64,000 nucleotides of DNA from Comamonas endophytica (GTDB lineage: Bacteria > Pseudomonadota > Gammaproteobacteria > Burkholderiales > Burkholderiaceae_C), in the NCBI RefSeq assembly GCF_023634805.2, contig NZ_CP106881.1, forward strand, positions 1,388,501 to 1,452,500, written 5' to 3'. A program made the translations under genes and the position numbers. Below the pieces are notes generated by a model. That model had not been told where the DNA came from. It saw only the letters and a program-made list of their open reading frames with translations, and ran no database searches. Shown here in pieces: positions 11,354-19,948 of this stretch. How positions within the stretch are numbered: position 1 is the first letter of the stretch; every line of letters begins with the position of its first letter.

Positions 11354-11719
11354 TCAAGCCGAGAAGCTGGAGCCACAGCCGCAGGTCGTGGTCGCATTCG
11401 GATTCTTGATCACGAACTGCGCACCCTGCAGGTCTTCCTTGTAGTCGATCTCGGCGCCGACCAGGTACTGGTAGCTCATGGCGTCGATCAGCAGCGACAC
11501 GCCATTCTTGGTCATGGTGGTGTCGTCTTCGTTGGTGATTTCATCGAAGGTGAAACCATATTGGAAGCCCGAGCAGCCGCCGCCCTGCACGAACACGCGC
11601 AGCTTCAGCTCCGGGTTGCCTTCTTCGGCGATCAGGTCCGCCACCTTGGCCGCAGCGCTGTCGGTGAAGATGATGGGAGAAGGCATTTCGCTCTGGATGT
11701 TTTCTGCAACGGCGCTCAT
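11354..11719 (-). CDS. erpA: iron-sulfur cluster insertion protein ErpA (A-type carrier)
   Basis: 121-residue A-type carrier that delivers Fe-S clusters to apo-enzymes in the cytosol. The three conserved cluster cysteines are present: Cys49 in [13 protein letters not shown], and Cys113 and Cys115 in the C-terminal TCGCGSSF. It is assigned to ErpA rather than IscA because of its location next to rpsI-rplM, a common beta-proteobacterial arrangement, and because no isc genes are near. The gene has its own terminator and is separated from rpsI by another, so it is probably monocistronic. Confidence 0.95.
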   Translation of the reverse strand: MSAVAENIQSEMPSPIIFTDSAAAKVADLIAEEGNPELKLRVFVQGGGCSGFQYGFTFDEITNEDDTTMTKNGVSLLIDAMSYQYLVGAEIDYKEDLQGAQFVIKNPNATTTCGCGSSFSA

Positions 11720-11840
11720 GTGGGTACTCCGGTATTCAAGGTTTGAGGGGAATGGTACTGCAGATCGCTCGGGAATTCCGACCGCCTCCGGCTTGACGGC
11801 GAAGCGAGTGGGGCCATTCACCGGCGTTCCTGCGAAAAGC

Positions 11841-11864
11841 AAAAAGCCACCCGAAGGTGGCTTT
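11841..11864 (-). terminator. terminator of the rplM-rpsI operon
   Basis: Minus-strand hairpin AGCCACC / GGTGGCT followed by TTTTTGC, about 45 bp after the rpsI stop. Confidence 0.88.
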
Positions 11865-11909
11865 CCGTAGGCCCGCCAGAGAATTCCGGCAGGCTGCAGT
11901 GCTTTGGGC

Positions 11910-12302
11910 TTAACGCTTGGAGAACTGCTTGGCGCGGCGAGCGGAGCGCAGGCCGACCTTCTTGCGTTCGACTTCACGGGCATCGCGCGTCACGAAGCCG
12001 GCTTGGCTCAGGACGGACTTCAGGCCTGCGTCATAGTCGATCAGGGCACGGGTGATGCCGTGGCGGGTGGCACCGGCCTGGCCGGATTCACCGCCGCCGT
12101 GCACGTTCACCTGCACGTCGAAAGCTTCGAGGTTTTCCGTGAGTGCCAGCGGTTGCTTAGCAATCATGATGGAGGTTTCGCGGCCGAAGTACTGCTGAAT
12201 GTCTTTGCCATTCACAGTGATCTTGCCGGAACCCTTCTTCAGAAACACGCGGGCGACGCTGGACTTGCGACGGCCGGTGCCATTGTTCCAATCACCAATC
12301 AT
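11910..12302 (-). CDS. rpsI: 30S ribosomal protein S9
   Basis: 130-residue ribosomal protein whose C-terminal tail contacts P-site tRNA. Family features are [15 protein letters not shown] near the N-terminus, [19 protein letters not shown] in the middle, and the basic end [12 protein letters not shown]. It follows rplM by 11 bp, the universal rplM-rpsI operon, and ends at a terminator. Confidence 0.98.
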   Translation of the reverse strand: MIGDWNNGTGRRKSSVARVFLKKGSGKITVNGKDIQQYFGRETSIMIAKQPLALTENLEAFDVQVNVHGGGESGQAGATRHGITRALIDYDAGLKSVLSQAGFVTRDAREVERKKVGLRSARRAKQFSKR

Positions 12303-12313
12303 CTCAAGGCTCC

Positions 12314-12742
12314 TTAGATTTCCAGCGCTTTGGGCTGCTGTGCGGTGTGGGGATGCTCGGCACCGCCATACACCTTGAGTTTCTTGATCATGGCGTAACC
12401 CAGGGGGCCCTTGGGCAGCATGCCCTTGACGGCCTTTTCCAGGGCGCGACCGGGGTGCTTCGACTGCATGTCACGGAAGTTCGTGGCAGTGATGCCGCCG
12501 GGGAAACCGGAATGACGGTAGTACACCTTGTCCAGGGACTTGGTGCCGGTCACTTTGAGCTGGGCTGCGTTGATGACGACGATGAAGTCGCCGGTGTCAA
12601 CGTGAGGCGTGTAAATGGCTTTGTGTTTGCCGCGCAGACGGAGGGCAACTTCGCTGGCTACCCGGCCGAGCACCTTGTCGGTGGCGTCAATCACAAACCA
12701 CTCGTGTTGCACCTCAGCGGGTTTTGCGCTGAATGTAGACAT
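12314..12742 (-). CDS. rplM: 50S ribosomal protein L13
   Basis: 142-residue early-assembly protein of the large subunit. It carries [19 protein letters not shown], the signature [11 protein letters not shown], and the [19 protein letters not shown] segment. The ATG giving [15 protein letters not shown] was chosen; the open frame upstream belongs to the leader. It is first in the rplM-rpsI operon. About 150 nt of leader precede it, which in other bacteria is where L13 represses its own translation. Confidence 0.98.
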   Translation of the reverse strand: MSTFSAKPAEVQHEWFVIDATDKVLGRVASEVALRLRGKHKAIYTPHVDTGDFIVVINAAQLKVTGTKSLDKVYYRHSGFPGGITATNFRDMQSKHPGRALEKAVKGMLPKGPLGYAMIKKLKVYGGAEHPHTAQQPKALEI

Positions 12743-12899
12743 GAGATTGCTCTTTTCAATAAGAGGGTTTGACGGTTCTTTTCCACGGTCGGCGCTTCTC
12801 TGAAGGAAGCCTCTTAGGTGGCGATGCATGAAGCCGGCGCACGGTTGCGTGGCCGCATACACTCCGCCGCGGAACCTAAAAATCGCTGCGAAGCCCACC

Positions 12900-12905
12900 A
12901 TTATA
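12900..12905 (-). promoter_or_regulatory. candidate -10 box of the rplM-rpsI promoter
   Basis: A perfect TATAAT on the minus strand lies ~160 bp before the rplM ATG. No good -35 is visible at standard spacing. If used, the transcript has a leader of about 150 nt containing several GC-rich inverted repeats, consistent with a ribosomal-protein autoregulatory leader. Confidence 0.45.
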
Positions 12906-13016
12906 CGAAATGCGGCAACCCCTGTGCTGCATGCCCTTTGCCGGCATGTGAAAATACCTGCCCGATTCCAAAGACCCGCTGCTTGCCACCTGGCTGTGGC
13001 TGGCTACCATTGCCCC

Positions 13017-13883
13017 ATGTTCAGTTACCGCCACGCCTTCCATGCGGGCAACCACGCCGATGTGCTCAAGCACACGGTGCTGATTGCCACCTTGCAATAC
13101 CTCACGCAGAAAGACGCGGCGCTGACCGTTCTGGACACGCATGCCGGCGCCGGCCTGTACCGCCTGGACGGCGACTACGCCAGCAAGAGCGGCGAGGCCA
13201 GCGAGGGCGTGCTCAAGCTGGCCCAGGCGCCGGTTGCCGAGCTGGCGCCGATCCTTCAGGACTACCTGGCCATGGTGCGCTCCTTCAACCAGGGCAGCGG
13301 TATCCGCAACTATCCGGGCTCGCCCTTCATCAGCCAGGCGCTGCTGCGCTCGCACGACAAGCTCAAGCTGTTCGAGCTGCATCCCACCGACATGCGCTCG
13401 CTGGCCGGCAACGTGGCCCAGCTCGAAGCCGGCCGCCAGCTGGCCGTGCTGCATGAAGATGGCTTCGAGGGCGTGAAGAAATTCCTGCCGCCGGTCTCGC
13501 GCCGCGCGCTGCTGCTGTGCGACCCGAGCTACGAGCTGAAGACCGACTATGGTCGCGTGCTGGACATGGTGGCCGACAGCCTCAAGCGCTTCCCCACGGG
13601 CTGCTATGCGGTCTGGTACCCGATCATCCCGCGCCCCGAGGCCCACGACCTGCCGCGCCGCCTCAAGACCATGGCCGTCAAGGCCGGCAAGAGCTGGCTG
13701 CATGCCACGCTCACCGTGAAGAGCAACAAGACTTCCGAGCGCGGCGGCCTGCCCGCCAGCGGCATGTTCCTCGTCAGCCCGCCCTTCCAGCTCAAGGAAC
13801 AGCTCAAGCCGGCGATGCCGCAGCTGGTCAAGCTGCTGGGGCAGGATGGGAATGCGACGTTCACATTGGAATCCGGCGGTTGA
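13017..13883 (+). CDS. rlmJ: 23S rRNA (adenine2030-N6)-methyltransferase
   Basis: 288-residue SAM-dependent methyltransferase acting on A2030 of 23S rRNA. The family start FSYRHAFHAGNHADVLKH is present, followed by the SAM-binding VLDTHAGAGLY. The catalytic motif reads CDPSYELKTDY, where E. coli RlmJ has DPPYE. TGCYAVWYPI and SNKTSERGGLPASGMF complete the fold. The ATG at 13017 was chosen because family similarity begins there. It is divergent from rplM and followed by a block of dispersed repeats, with no obvious terminator. Confidence 0.95.
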   Translation: MFSYRHAFHAGNHADVLKHTVLIATLQYLTQKDAALTVLDTHAGAGLYRLDGDYASKSGEASEGVLKLAQAPVAELAPILQDYLAMVRSFNQGSGIRNYPGSPFISQALLRSHDKLKLFELHPTDMRSLAGNVAQLEAGRQLAVLHEDGFEGVKKFLPPVSRRALLLCDPSYELKTDYGRVLDMVADSLKRFPTGCYAVWYPIIPRPEAHDLPRRLKTMAVKAGKSWLHATLTVKSNKTSERGGLPASGMFLVSPPFQLKEQLKPAMPQLVKLLGQDGNATFTLESGG

Positions 13884-13898
13884 ACGCAGGTCCCGTGC

Positions 13899-14088
13899 CG
13901 TTCGTCCTGAGCTTGCCTGGGCGGCCCCGTCGAAGGATCGAACCATGGACGGCCTGTCTTCAAGACCTGAGCATAGGCCTTTCATCCTTCGATCCTTCGA
14001 CAAGCTCAGGCTCAGGACGAACGGTTATTACGCCGTTCGTGGTGAGCCTGCCTGGGCGGCCCCGTCGAACCATGGATGGCCTGCCCTA
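13899..14088. repeat. dispersed intergenic repeat block R1
   Basis: Non-coding gap between rlmJ and the RlpA-like gene, filled with copies of a dispersed repeat in both orientations (CGTTCGTCCTGAGCTTG ... TCGAAGG and CCTTCGACAAGCTCAGG ... ACGAACGG). Two copies carry a 13-14-bp insert reading CCTGGGCGGCCCCG between the AGC(T/C)TG and TCGAA parts. The same family occurs at 16637, 18451, 21581, 41709 and 52333. Confidence 0.85.
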
Positions 14089-14098
14089 CAAATCACCT

Positions 14099-14884
14099 TT
14101 AGCGCCTGTTGCGCGCCTGCTTCTTCACCGGCGCCTTCTTGCGCGCCACGGCGTTCGCCTTCTCGGCCGGGGCCTTCAGCTTGCGCCCGGCATAGCTGCG
14201 GCCGCCCTCCTCCAGCATCTCCGGGCATTCGTCCTCGTCTTCCTCCAGCTGCCATAGCTCGACCGGCTTGATGCCCAGGCCGACCATGCCCAGCGCCTCG
14301 GCCGCGCCCTGGCTCAGGTCGATCACCCGGTTATGGGAAAACGGCCCGCGGTCGTTGATGCGCACCACCACGACCTTGCCGGTGACGGCGCTGCGCACGC
14401 ACACGCGCGTGCCGAAGGCCAGCGTGCGGTGCGCGGCCGTGAGCTCCTGGCTGTCGAAGCGCTCCCCGCTGGCGGTGCGCCGGCCGTGGAAACGCTCGCC
14501 ATACCAGGAGGCCAGCCCCTGCTGGTCGCTTTCGCGCGGCGGCGACAGTTCATAGGGGGAAGCCGGGGGCGCGGGCTCGCCCACGGGCGGAATCACCACC
14601 GCGGGCCGCGGCGGCGTGCGCGGCATGCGCGGCTTGGGCGGATCGAGCTCCACCAGGGGATCCAGCGGCTGCAGCGGCGGCAGCGGCACGGACGGCTTGG
14701 CCGGCTCGGGGCAGGGCTGGGTCGAGATATCGCCCTCGCCGCCGCCGACGGGCAGGCGGCAGGCCGGCAGGTCTTCGGGCGTCTGGGCCACGGGCAGGGG
14801 CGCGCAGGCCGCGAGCCACAACGACAGACTGATCAAGCCGCACCGGCGGATCCACCGCGCGCTGCGGCTGTTGCTTTCATCCAT
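14099..14884 (-). CDS. rlpA: RlpA-like septal-ring lipoprotein (double-psi beta-barrel)
   Basis: 261-residue outer-membrane lipoprotein of the RlpA family; characterised members are lytic transglycosylases that cleave denuded glycan at the septum. The signal peptide ends in the lipobox SLWLAAC. A Pro-rich linker (residues ~50-130) leads to the DPBB domain with QGLASWYGERFHGRRTASGE, LTAAHRTLAFGTRVCV and VRINDRGPFSHNRVIDLS, including the His and Asp positions needed for catalysis. Instead of a C-terminal SPOR domain it ends in a Lys/Arg/Ala-rich tail (VARKKAPVKKQARNRR). The ATG giving MDESNSRSARW places the signal peptide correctly. It lies 44 bp after metF. Confidence 0.9.
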   Translation of the reverse strand: MDESNSRSARWIRRCGLISLSLWLAACAPLPVAQTPEDLPACRLPVGGGEGDISTQPCPEPAKPSVPLPPLQPLDPLVELDPPKPRMPRTPPRPAVVIPPVGEPAPPASPYELSPPRESDQQGLASWYGERFHGRRTASGERFDSQELTAAHRTLAFGTRVCVRSAVTGKVVVVRINDRGPFSHNRVIDLSQGAAEALGMVGLGIKPVELWQLEEDEDECPEMLEEGGRSYAGRKLKAPAEKANAVARKKAPVKKQARNRR

Positions 14885-14928
14885 TGGTCTTCCTGGAATT
14901 GCGGACCGGCCCGGCCAGTCCGCAATGC

Positions 14929-15768
14929 TTACAAGCCCAGGCGCTCGCTGATGGCCAGCACGGCAGCGCTCTGGTTCATGGTGTAGAAGTGCAGGCTCGG
15001 CGCCCCTTGGGAGCGCAGGCGTTCGCACAGTTCGGTCACGACATCGAGGCCGAAGGCCTTGATCGATGCGGTGTCATCGCCATAACCCTGCAGCTGCAGC
15101 CGGATCCAGCGCGGGATCTCCGCACCGCAGGCATCCGAAAAGCGCAGCAACTGCGTGGAATTCGTGATCGGCATGATGCCAGGGACCACGGGAATGTCCA
15201 ACCCCAGCGCGCGCACGCTGTCGACGAAGCGGAAATAGGCGTCGGCGTTGTAGAAGTACTGGGTGATGGACGAATCGGCGCCGGCCTGGACCTTGGCCGC
15301 AAAAGCCTGCAGGTCGGCCTGGGGCGAGCGCGCCTGGGGGTGCATCTCGGGATAGGCGGCCACCTCGATATGGAAGGCGTCGCCGAATTCCGCGCGGATG
15401 AAGGCCACCAGATCGCTGGCGTACTGGAACTCGCCGCCCAGGCCGTAGCCGCTGGGCAGGTCGCCGCGCAGCGCCACCAGGCGCGAAATGCCCATGGACT
15501 GCAGCTCGCGCAGTTCGGTGCGCACGCTTTCGCGCGTCGCGCCCACGCAGGAGAAATGCGAGGCCGCGCTCATGCCCTCCTGCTGGATCTCCTGCACCAG
15601 GCTGAAGGTGCCCGACTGGGTCGAGCCGCCCGCGCCATAGGTCACCGAGCAGAACTCGGGCGGGCGCACCCGCAGCTGCTGGCGCACGGCGCGCAGCTTT
15701 TCCACGCCTTCGGGCGTCTTGGGCGGAAAGAATTCATAGCTGACGGGGAAAGCGTTGGCCTGGATCAT
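14929..15768 (-). CDS. metF: 5,10-methylenetetrahydrofolate reductase
   Basis: FAD-dependent enzyme that makes 5-methyl-THF, the methyl donor for methionine synthesis. The 279-residue protein carries the family landmarks VSYEFFPPKTPEG, SVTYGAGGST, LVALRGDLPSG, GADSSITQYFYNAD and VPGIMPI. The start overlaps the tlyA-type stop by 4 bp, so the two are translationally coupled. With ahcY upstream on the same strand it completes a methyl-cycle unit: ahcY removes S-adenosylhomocysteine and frees homocysteine, and MetF supplies the methyl group for remethylation. Confidence 0.97.
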   Translation of the reverse strand: MIQANAFPVSYEFFPPKTPEGVEKLRAVRQQLRVRPPEFCSVTYGAGGSTQSGTFSLVQEIQQEGMSAASHFSCVGATRESVRTELRELQSMGISRLVALRGDLPSGYGLGGEFQYASDLVAFIRAEFGDAFHIEVAAYPEMHPQARSPQADLQAFAAKVQAGADSSITQYFYNADAYFRFVDSVRALGLDIPVVPGIMPITNSTQLLRFSDACGAEIPRWIRLQLQGYGDDTASIKAFGLDVVTELCERLRSQGAPSLHFYTMNQSAAVLAISERLGL

Positions 15769-16547
15769 GCGCTCCTCCGCGCGTGCACAAAGAATTCACG
15801 GTTGCCGTCGCCGCCGGTGATCGGGCTGTCGATCCAGCCGCACACCTGCAGGCCCAGCTCGGCCAGGCATTCGCGGATGCGCTTTTCCACCACCGCGTAC
15901 GAGGCCGGGTCGCGCACCAGGCCGCCCTTGCCGATATGCTCGGGCTGGAGCTCGAACTGCGGCTTGACCAGCATCAGCAGGTCGCCTCCGGGCGCCAGAA
16001 AGGGCACCACGGCCGGCAGCACCAGCGTCTGCGAGATGAAGGACAGGTCGCCAACGATCAGGTCGAACTGCTGGGAATCATCGGGCGCGCCCTCGAACGC
16101 GCCCGCGTCGAGCAGCGTGTCCAGATCCAGCGTGCGCGCATTGACGCGCTCCAGGCAGACGATCCTCTCGTGGCCGCGCAGCGCCAGGTTCAGCTGGTCA
16201 TGGCCCACGTCCACGCCCACGACGCGCGCGGCGCCATGCTGCAGCAGGCAGTCGGTGAAGCCGCCCGTGGATTGCCCCACGTCGAGGCACCACTTGCCCT
16301 GGGCCGACACCTTGAATGCCGCCAGCGCGCCTTCGAGCTTGAGCCCGCCGCGCGACACATAGCGCGCCTCGGCCACGTCCAGCAGCCGCAGCTCGGCGTC
16401 CGCGGCGAGGTCTTCGCTGTTCTTCTTGATGGCCTGCCACTGGCCCGTGGCCGCGGTGTGCCATTCGACGCCCGAGGCAATCAGGCGCTGGGCCTGCGCG
16501 CGCGAAGCGGCGAGTCCCTGGTCTACAAGCAATTGATCGGCTCGCAT
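15765..16547 (-). CDS. TlyA-family rRNA 2'-O-methyltransferase (S4 + FtsJ-like)
   Basis: 260-residue protein with an N-terminal S4 RNA-binding domain (MRADQLLVDQGLAASRAQAQ, residues 1-60) and a C-terminal Rossmann methyltransferase: RYVSRGGLKLEGAL, SAM site DVGQSTGGFTD, FDLIVGDLSFISQ, LVKPQFELQPEHIGKGG. The TlyA family was first named as haemolysin; mycobacterial TlyA methylates 16S and 23S rRNA. It lies upstream of and coupled to metF, whose start it overlaps, and about 255 bp downstream of ahcY. As a SAM user in an S-adenosylhomocysteine-responsive neighbourhood, co-regulation makes sense. Confidence 0.9.
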   Translation of the reverse strand: MRADQLLVDQGLAASRAQAQRLIASGVEWHTAATGQWQAIKKNSEDLAADAELRLLDVAEARYVSRGGLKLEGALAAFKVSAQGKWCLDVGQSTGGFTDCLLQHGAARVVGVDVGHDQLNLALRGHERIVCLERVNARTLDLDTLLDAGAFEGAPDDSQQFDLIVGDLSFISQTLVLPAVVPFLAPGGDLLMLVKPQFELQPEHIGKGGLVRDPASYAVVEKRIRECLAELGLQVCGWIDSPITGGDGNREFFVHARRSA

Positions 16548-16636
16548 GGAATCTGTCTAAAAAAGGAATCGCTACCGTCGGCACGTGGGCCGATGGCAAA
16601 GGGCCCTCAGGCGGCAACTCCAGCCGATCGAAGATT

Positions 16637-16728
16637 CCGTTCGTCCTGAGCCTGTCGAAGGATGAAGGGCCTGTGCTCAAGTTTCGAGGACAGGCCGTCC
16701 ATGGTTCGGCAGGCTCACCACGAACGGT
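16637..16728. repeat. dispersed intergenic repeat block R2
   Basis: Between ahcY and the tlyA-type gene. It contains CCGTTCGTCCTGAGCCTGTC followed by GAAGGATGAAGGGCCTG, and then the opposite orientation CAGGCCGTCCATGGTTCGGC leading to CTCACCACGAACGG, an imperfect inverted pair. The rest of the 255-bp gap shows no gene. Confidence 0.82.
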
Positions 16729-16802
16729 TCGGCTGTCTGGCATTGCCTCGGGGGCGGAAATATCTGGAAGCCATGCCGTCACGCGGCATGGCCCGACCGC
16801 CA

Positions 16803-18233
<1,431 letters not shown>

Positions 18234-18324
18234 GGTTTTCTCCGTTACGGATGGCAAAACCACGCTCTGGGGGAAGGCACTCACCGCACAGACAACGTGG
18301 GTGAGCGTCGTTGCGAACGCCGGG

Positions 18325-18406
18325 CCGAAGGCCTCAGCGGGTTCCGAGCCTCACGCACTGCCTGGCACCTGTGGAAGGTGCGGGGTGCGCTGCAACGCTC
18401 CTCGGA
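18325..18406 (-). ncRNA. S-adenosylhomocysteine (SAH) riboswitch
   Basis: On the minus strand upstream of ahcY the transcript reads CCGAGGAGCGTTGCAGCG (18405-18388), a GC-rich hairpin region, then CCAGGCAGTGCGTGAGGCTCGG (18365-18344). CCGAG and CTCGG pair as P1, and GAGGAGCG-TGCA plus the AGGCTCGG end are hallmark conserved words of the SAH riboswitch class found in front of ahcY in beta-proteobacteria. Known members turn expression on when SAH is bound. The aptamer core is 18344-18405; downstream bases to about 18325 may form the pseudoknot and expression platform. Confidence 0.88.
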
Positions 18407-18414
18407 AAACGGCT

Positions 18415-18420
18415 ATTGTA
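18415..18420 (-). promoter_or_regulatory. candidate -10 box of the ahcY/riboswitch transcript
   Basis: TACAAT on the minus strand lies 10 bp before the riboswitch core, the right place to start an RNA containing a complete aptamer. A matching -35 is weak. Confidence 0.5.
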
Positions 18421-18450
18421 CTTAAAAGCCTCAGCGCTTGCTCCTTCATC

Positions 18451-18484
18451 CGTTCGCCCTGAGCTGGTCGAAGGGTGAACGTCC
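18451..18484. repeat. dispersed intergenic repeat R3
   Basis: Single copy CCGTTCGCCCTGAGCTGGTC continuing GAAGGGTGAACGTCC, between the ahcY promoter and the end of the MFS gene. Confidence 0.8.
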
Positions 18485-18493
18485 TCCATCCAG

Positions 18494-19729
18494 TCACACA
18501 GCGGGCCTCCCCTGCCGCGCCAGCCCCCGCACCCGCACCCCCAATAGAAACACCCCCGCCAACAACACCAGCATGCTCGCCACCAGTCCCGCCCAGCCCG
18601 TGTGCTGCATGAACCACCCCCCACCCGCCCCCAGCAGGCTGGATCCCAGGTAATAGCCCAGCAGGTACAGCGACGACGCATGCCCCTTGGACTGGGTCGC
18701 GAGCCGCCCCACCCAGCCACTGGCCACCGAGTGCGCCGTGAAGAAGCCCATGGTCATCAGCATGATGCCCGCGACGATGGAGGCCAGCGCGGCGCCCAGC
18801 GTCAGCAGCAGGCCCAGCGCCATGAACGCCACGCCGCCCAGCAGCACCGGCGCGCGCCCGAAGCGGTCGGCCAGCGCGCCTGCGACCGGCGATGCCACCA
18901 CGCCGAACAGATAGGCATAGAACACATGGCTGACCTGCAGCGGGCTCAGCGCGTAGGGCTCGCCCGCCAGCAGGAAACCCAGGTAGTTGTAGATGCTGAC
19001 GAACACGCCCATCAGCCCGAAGGCGATCAGGAACAGGCACAGCAGTCCCGGCTGCGCGAGGTGCGCGCCCCAGGCGCGCAGGTGGTAGGCCGCGCCCAGG
19101 CCGGTCTTGCGCTGGAAGTTGCGCGAGGGCGGCAGCAGCAGGTAAAAGCCGATGGCGGCCAGCAGGTTGACCAGGCTCAGCGCGGCCAGCGCCCAGTGCC
19201 AGTCGATGTATTCGGTCATCGCCCCCATCGCCACGCGTCCGAGCATGCCGCCGAGCGCCGAGCCGCCGACATACAGGCCCATGGCAAAGCCCAGCCCCGC
19301 CGGTTCGATCTCCTCGGACAGATAGGCCATGGCCACGGCCGGCACCCCGCCCAGCAGCAGGCCCTCGAGCGCGCGCGCCGCCAGCAGCGCCTCCCAACCC
19401 GGCGCCAGGCTGGCCGCGAGATTGCACAGCGCGGCCAGCAGCATCGACACGAACATCAGGCCGCGCCGCCCCAGCCCTTCGGACAGCGCACCGGCCAGCA
19501 CGATCGCCACCGCCAGGCAGCCCGTGGTCAGCGACAGCGACAGCGCGCTGGCCGCGGGCGTCACGCCGAAATGCGCGACGAATGCCGGCAGCAGCGGCTG
19601 CACGCAGTACAGCAGCGAGAAGGTCGCGAATCCCGCGAGGAACAGGGCCAGGCTGATGCGGCGGTAGGCCGGCGATCCGCGCACGACCCAGGAAGGCTGC
19701 GGCACGGCGCCGCTGGAAGGGGAAGACAT
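18494..19729 (-). CDS. MFS transporter, YnfM/CmlA-like 12-TM drug or metabolite exporter
   Basis: 411-residue inner-membrane transporter with 12 predicted helices. Features are [17 protein letters not shown] at TM1, [15 protein letters not shown] (loop 2-3 motif), [20 protein letters not shown] at TM4-5, and [15 protein letters not shown] between the halves. This pattern is typical of the YnfM/arabinose-efflux branch of MFS. The start ATG giving [15 protein letters not shown] has GGAAGGGGAAG before it, and the longer upstream frame is rejected. It is divergent from prfC. The substrate is unknown. Confidence 0.88.
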   Translation of the reverse strand: MSSPSSGAVPQPSWVVRGSPAYRRISLALFLAGFATFSLLYCVQPLLPAFVAHFGVTPAASALSLSLTTGCLAVAIVLAGALSEGLGRRGLMFVSMLLAALCNLAASLAPGWEALLAARALEGLLLGGVPAVAMAYLSEEIEPAGLGFAMGLYVGGSALGGMLGRVAMGAMTEYIDWHWALAALSLVNLLAAIGFYLLLPPSRNFQRKTGLGAAYHLRAWGAHLAQPGLLCLFLIAFGLMGVFVSIYNYLGFLLAGEPYALSPLQVSHVFYAYLFGVVASPVAGALADRFGRAPVLLGGVAFMALGLLLTLGAALASIVAGIMLMTMGFFTAHSVASGWVGRLATQSKGHASSLYLLGYYLGSSLLGAGGGWFMQHTGWAGLVASMLVLLAGVFLLGVRVRGLARQGRPAV

Positions 19730-19948
19730 GGCCAAAGCGGTGAGAGGACGAAGCCCCGATTGTGCGGTGCAACACAAGAGCGCGGGCGCAGGTTGATTAT
19801 TCCTGCCGCACCCATTGCAGCGCCGCGCCGCTAAAATCACCGGTTTCCCGGGCCCGTCGGCCGGCGCTGCACAGCGCCCGGCACGCGCGCGCCCGTCCGC
19901 CTTCCTGCCGCGCGCCTCACCGCAAGCGGCCACGCACCCGTACAAACA

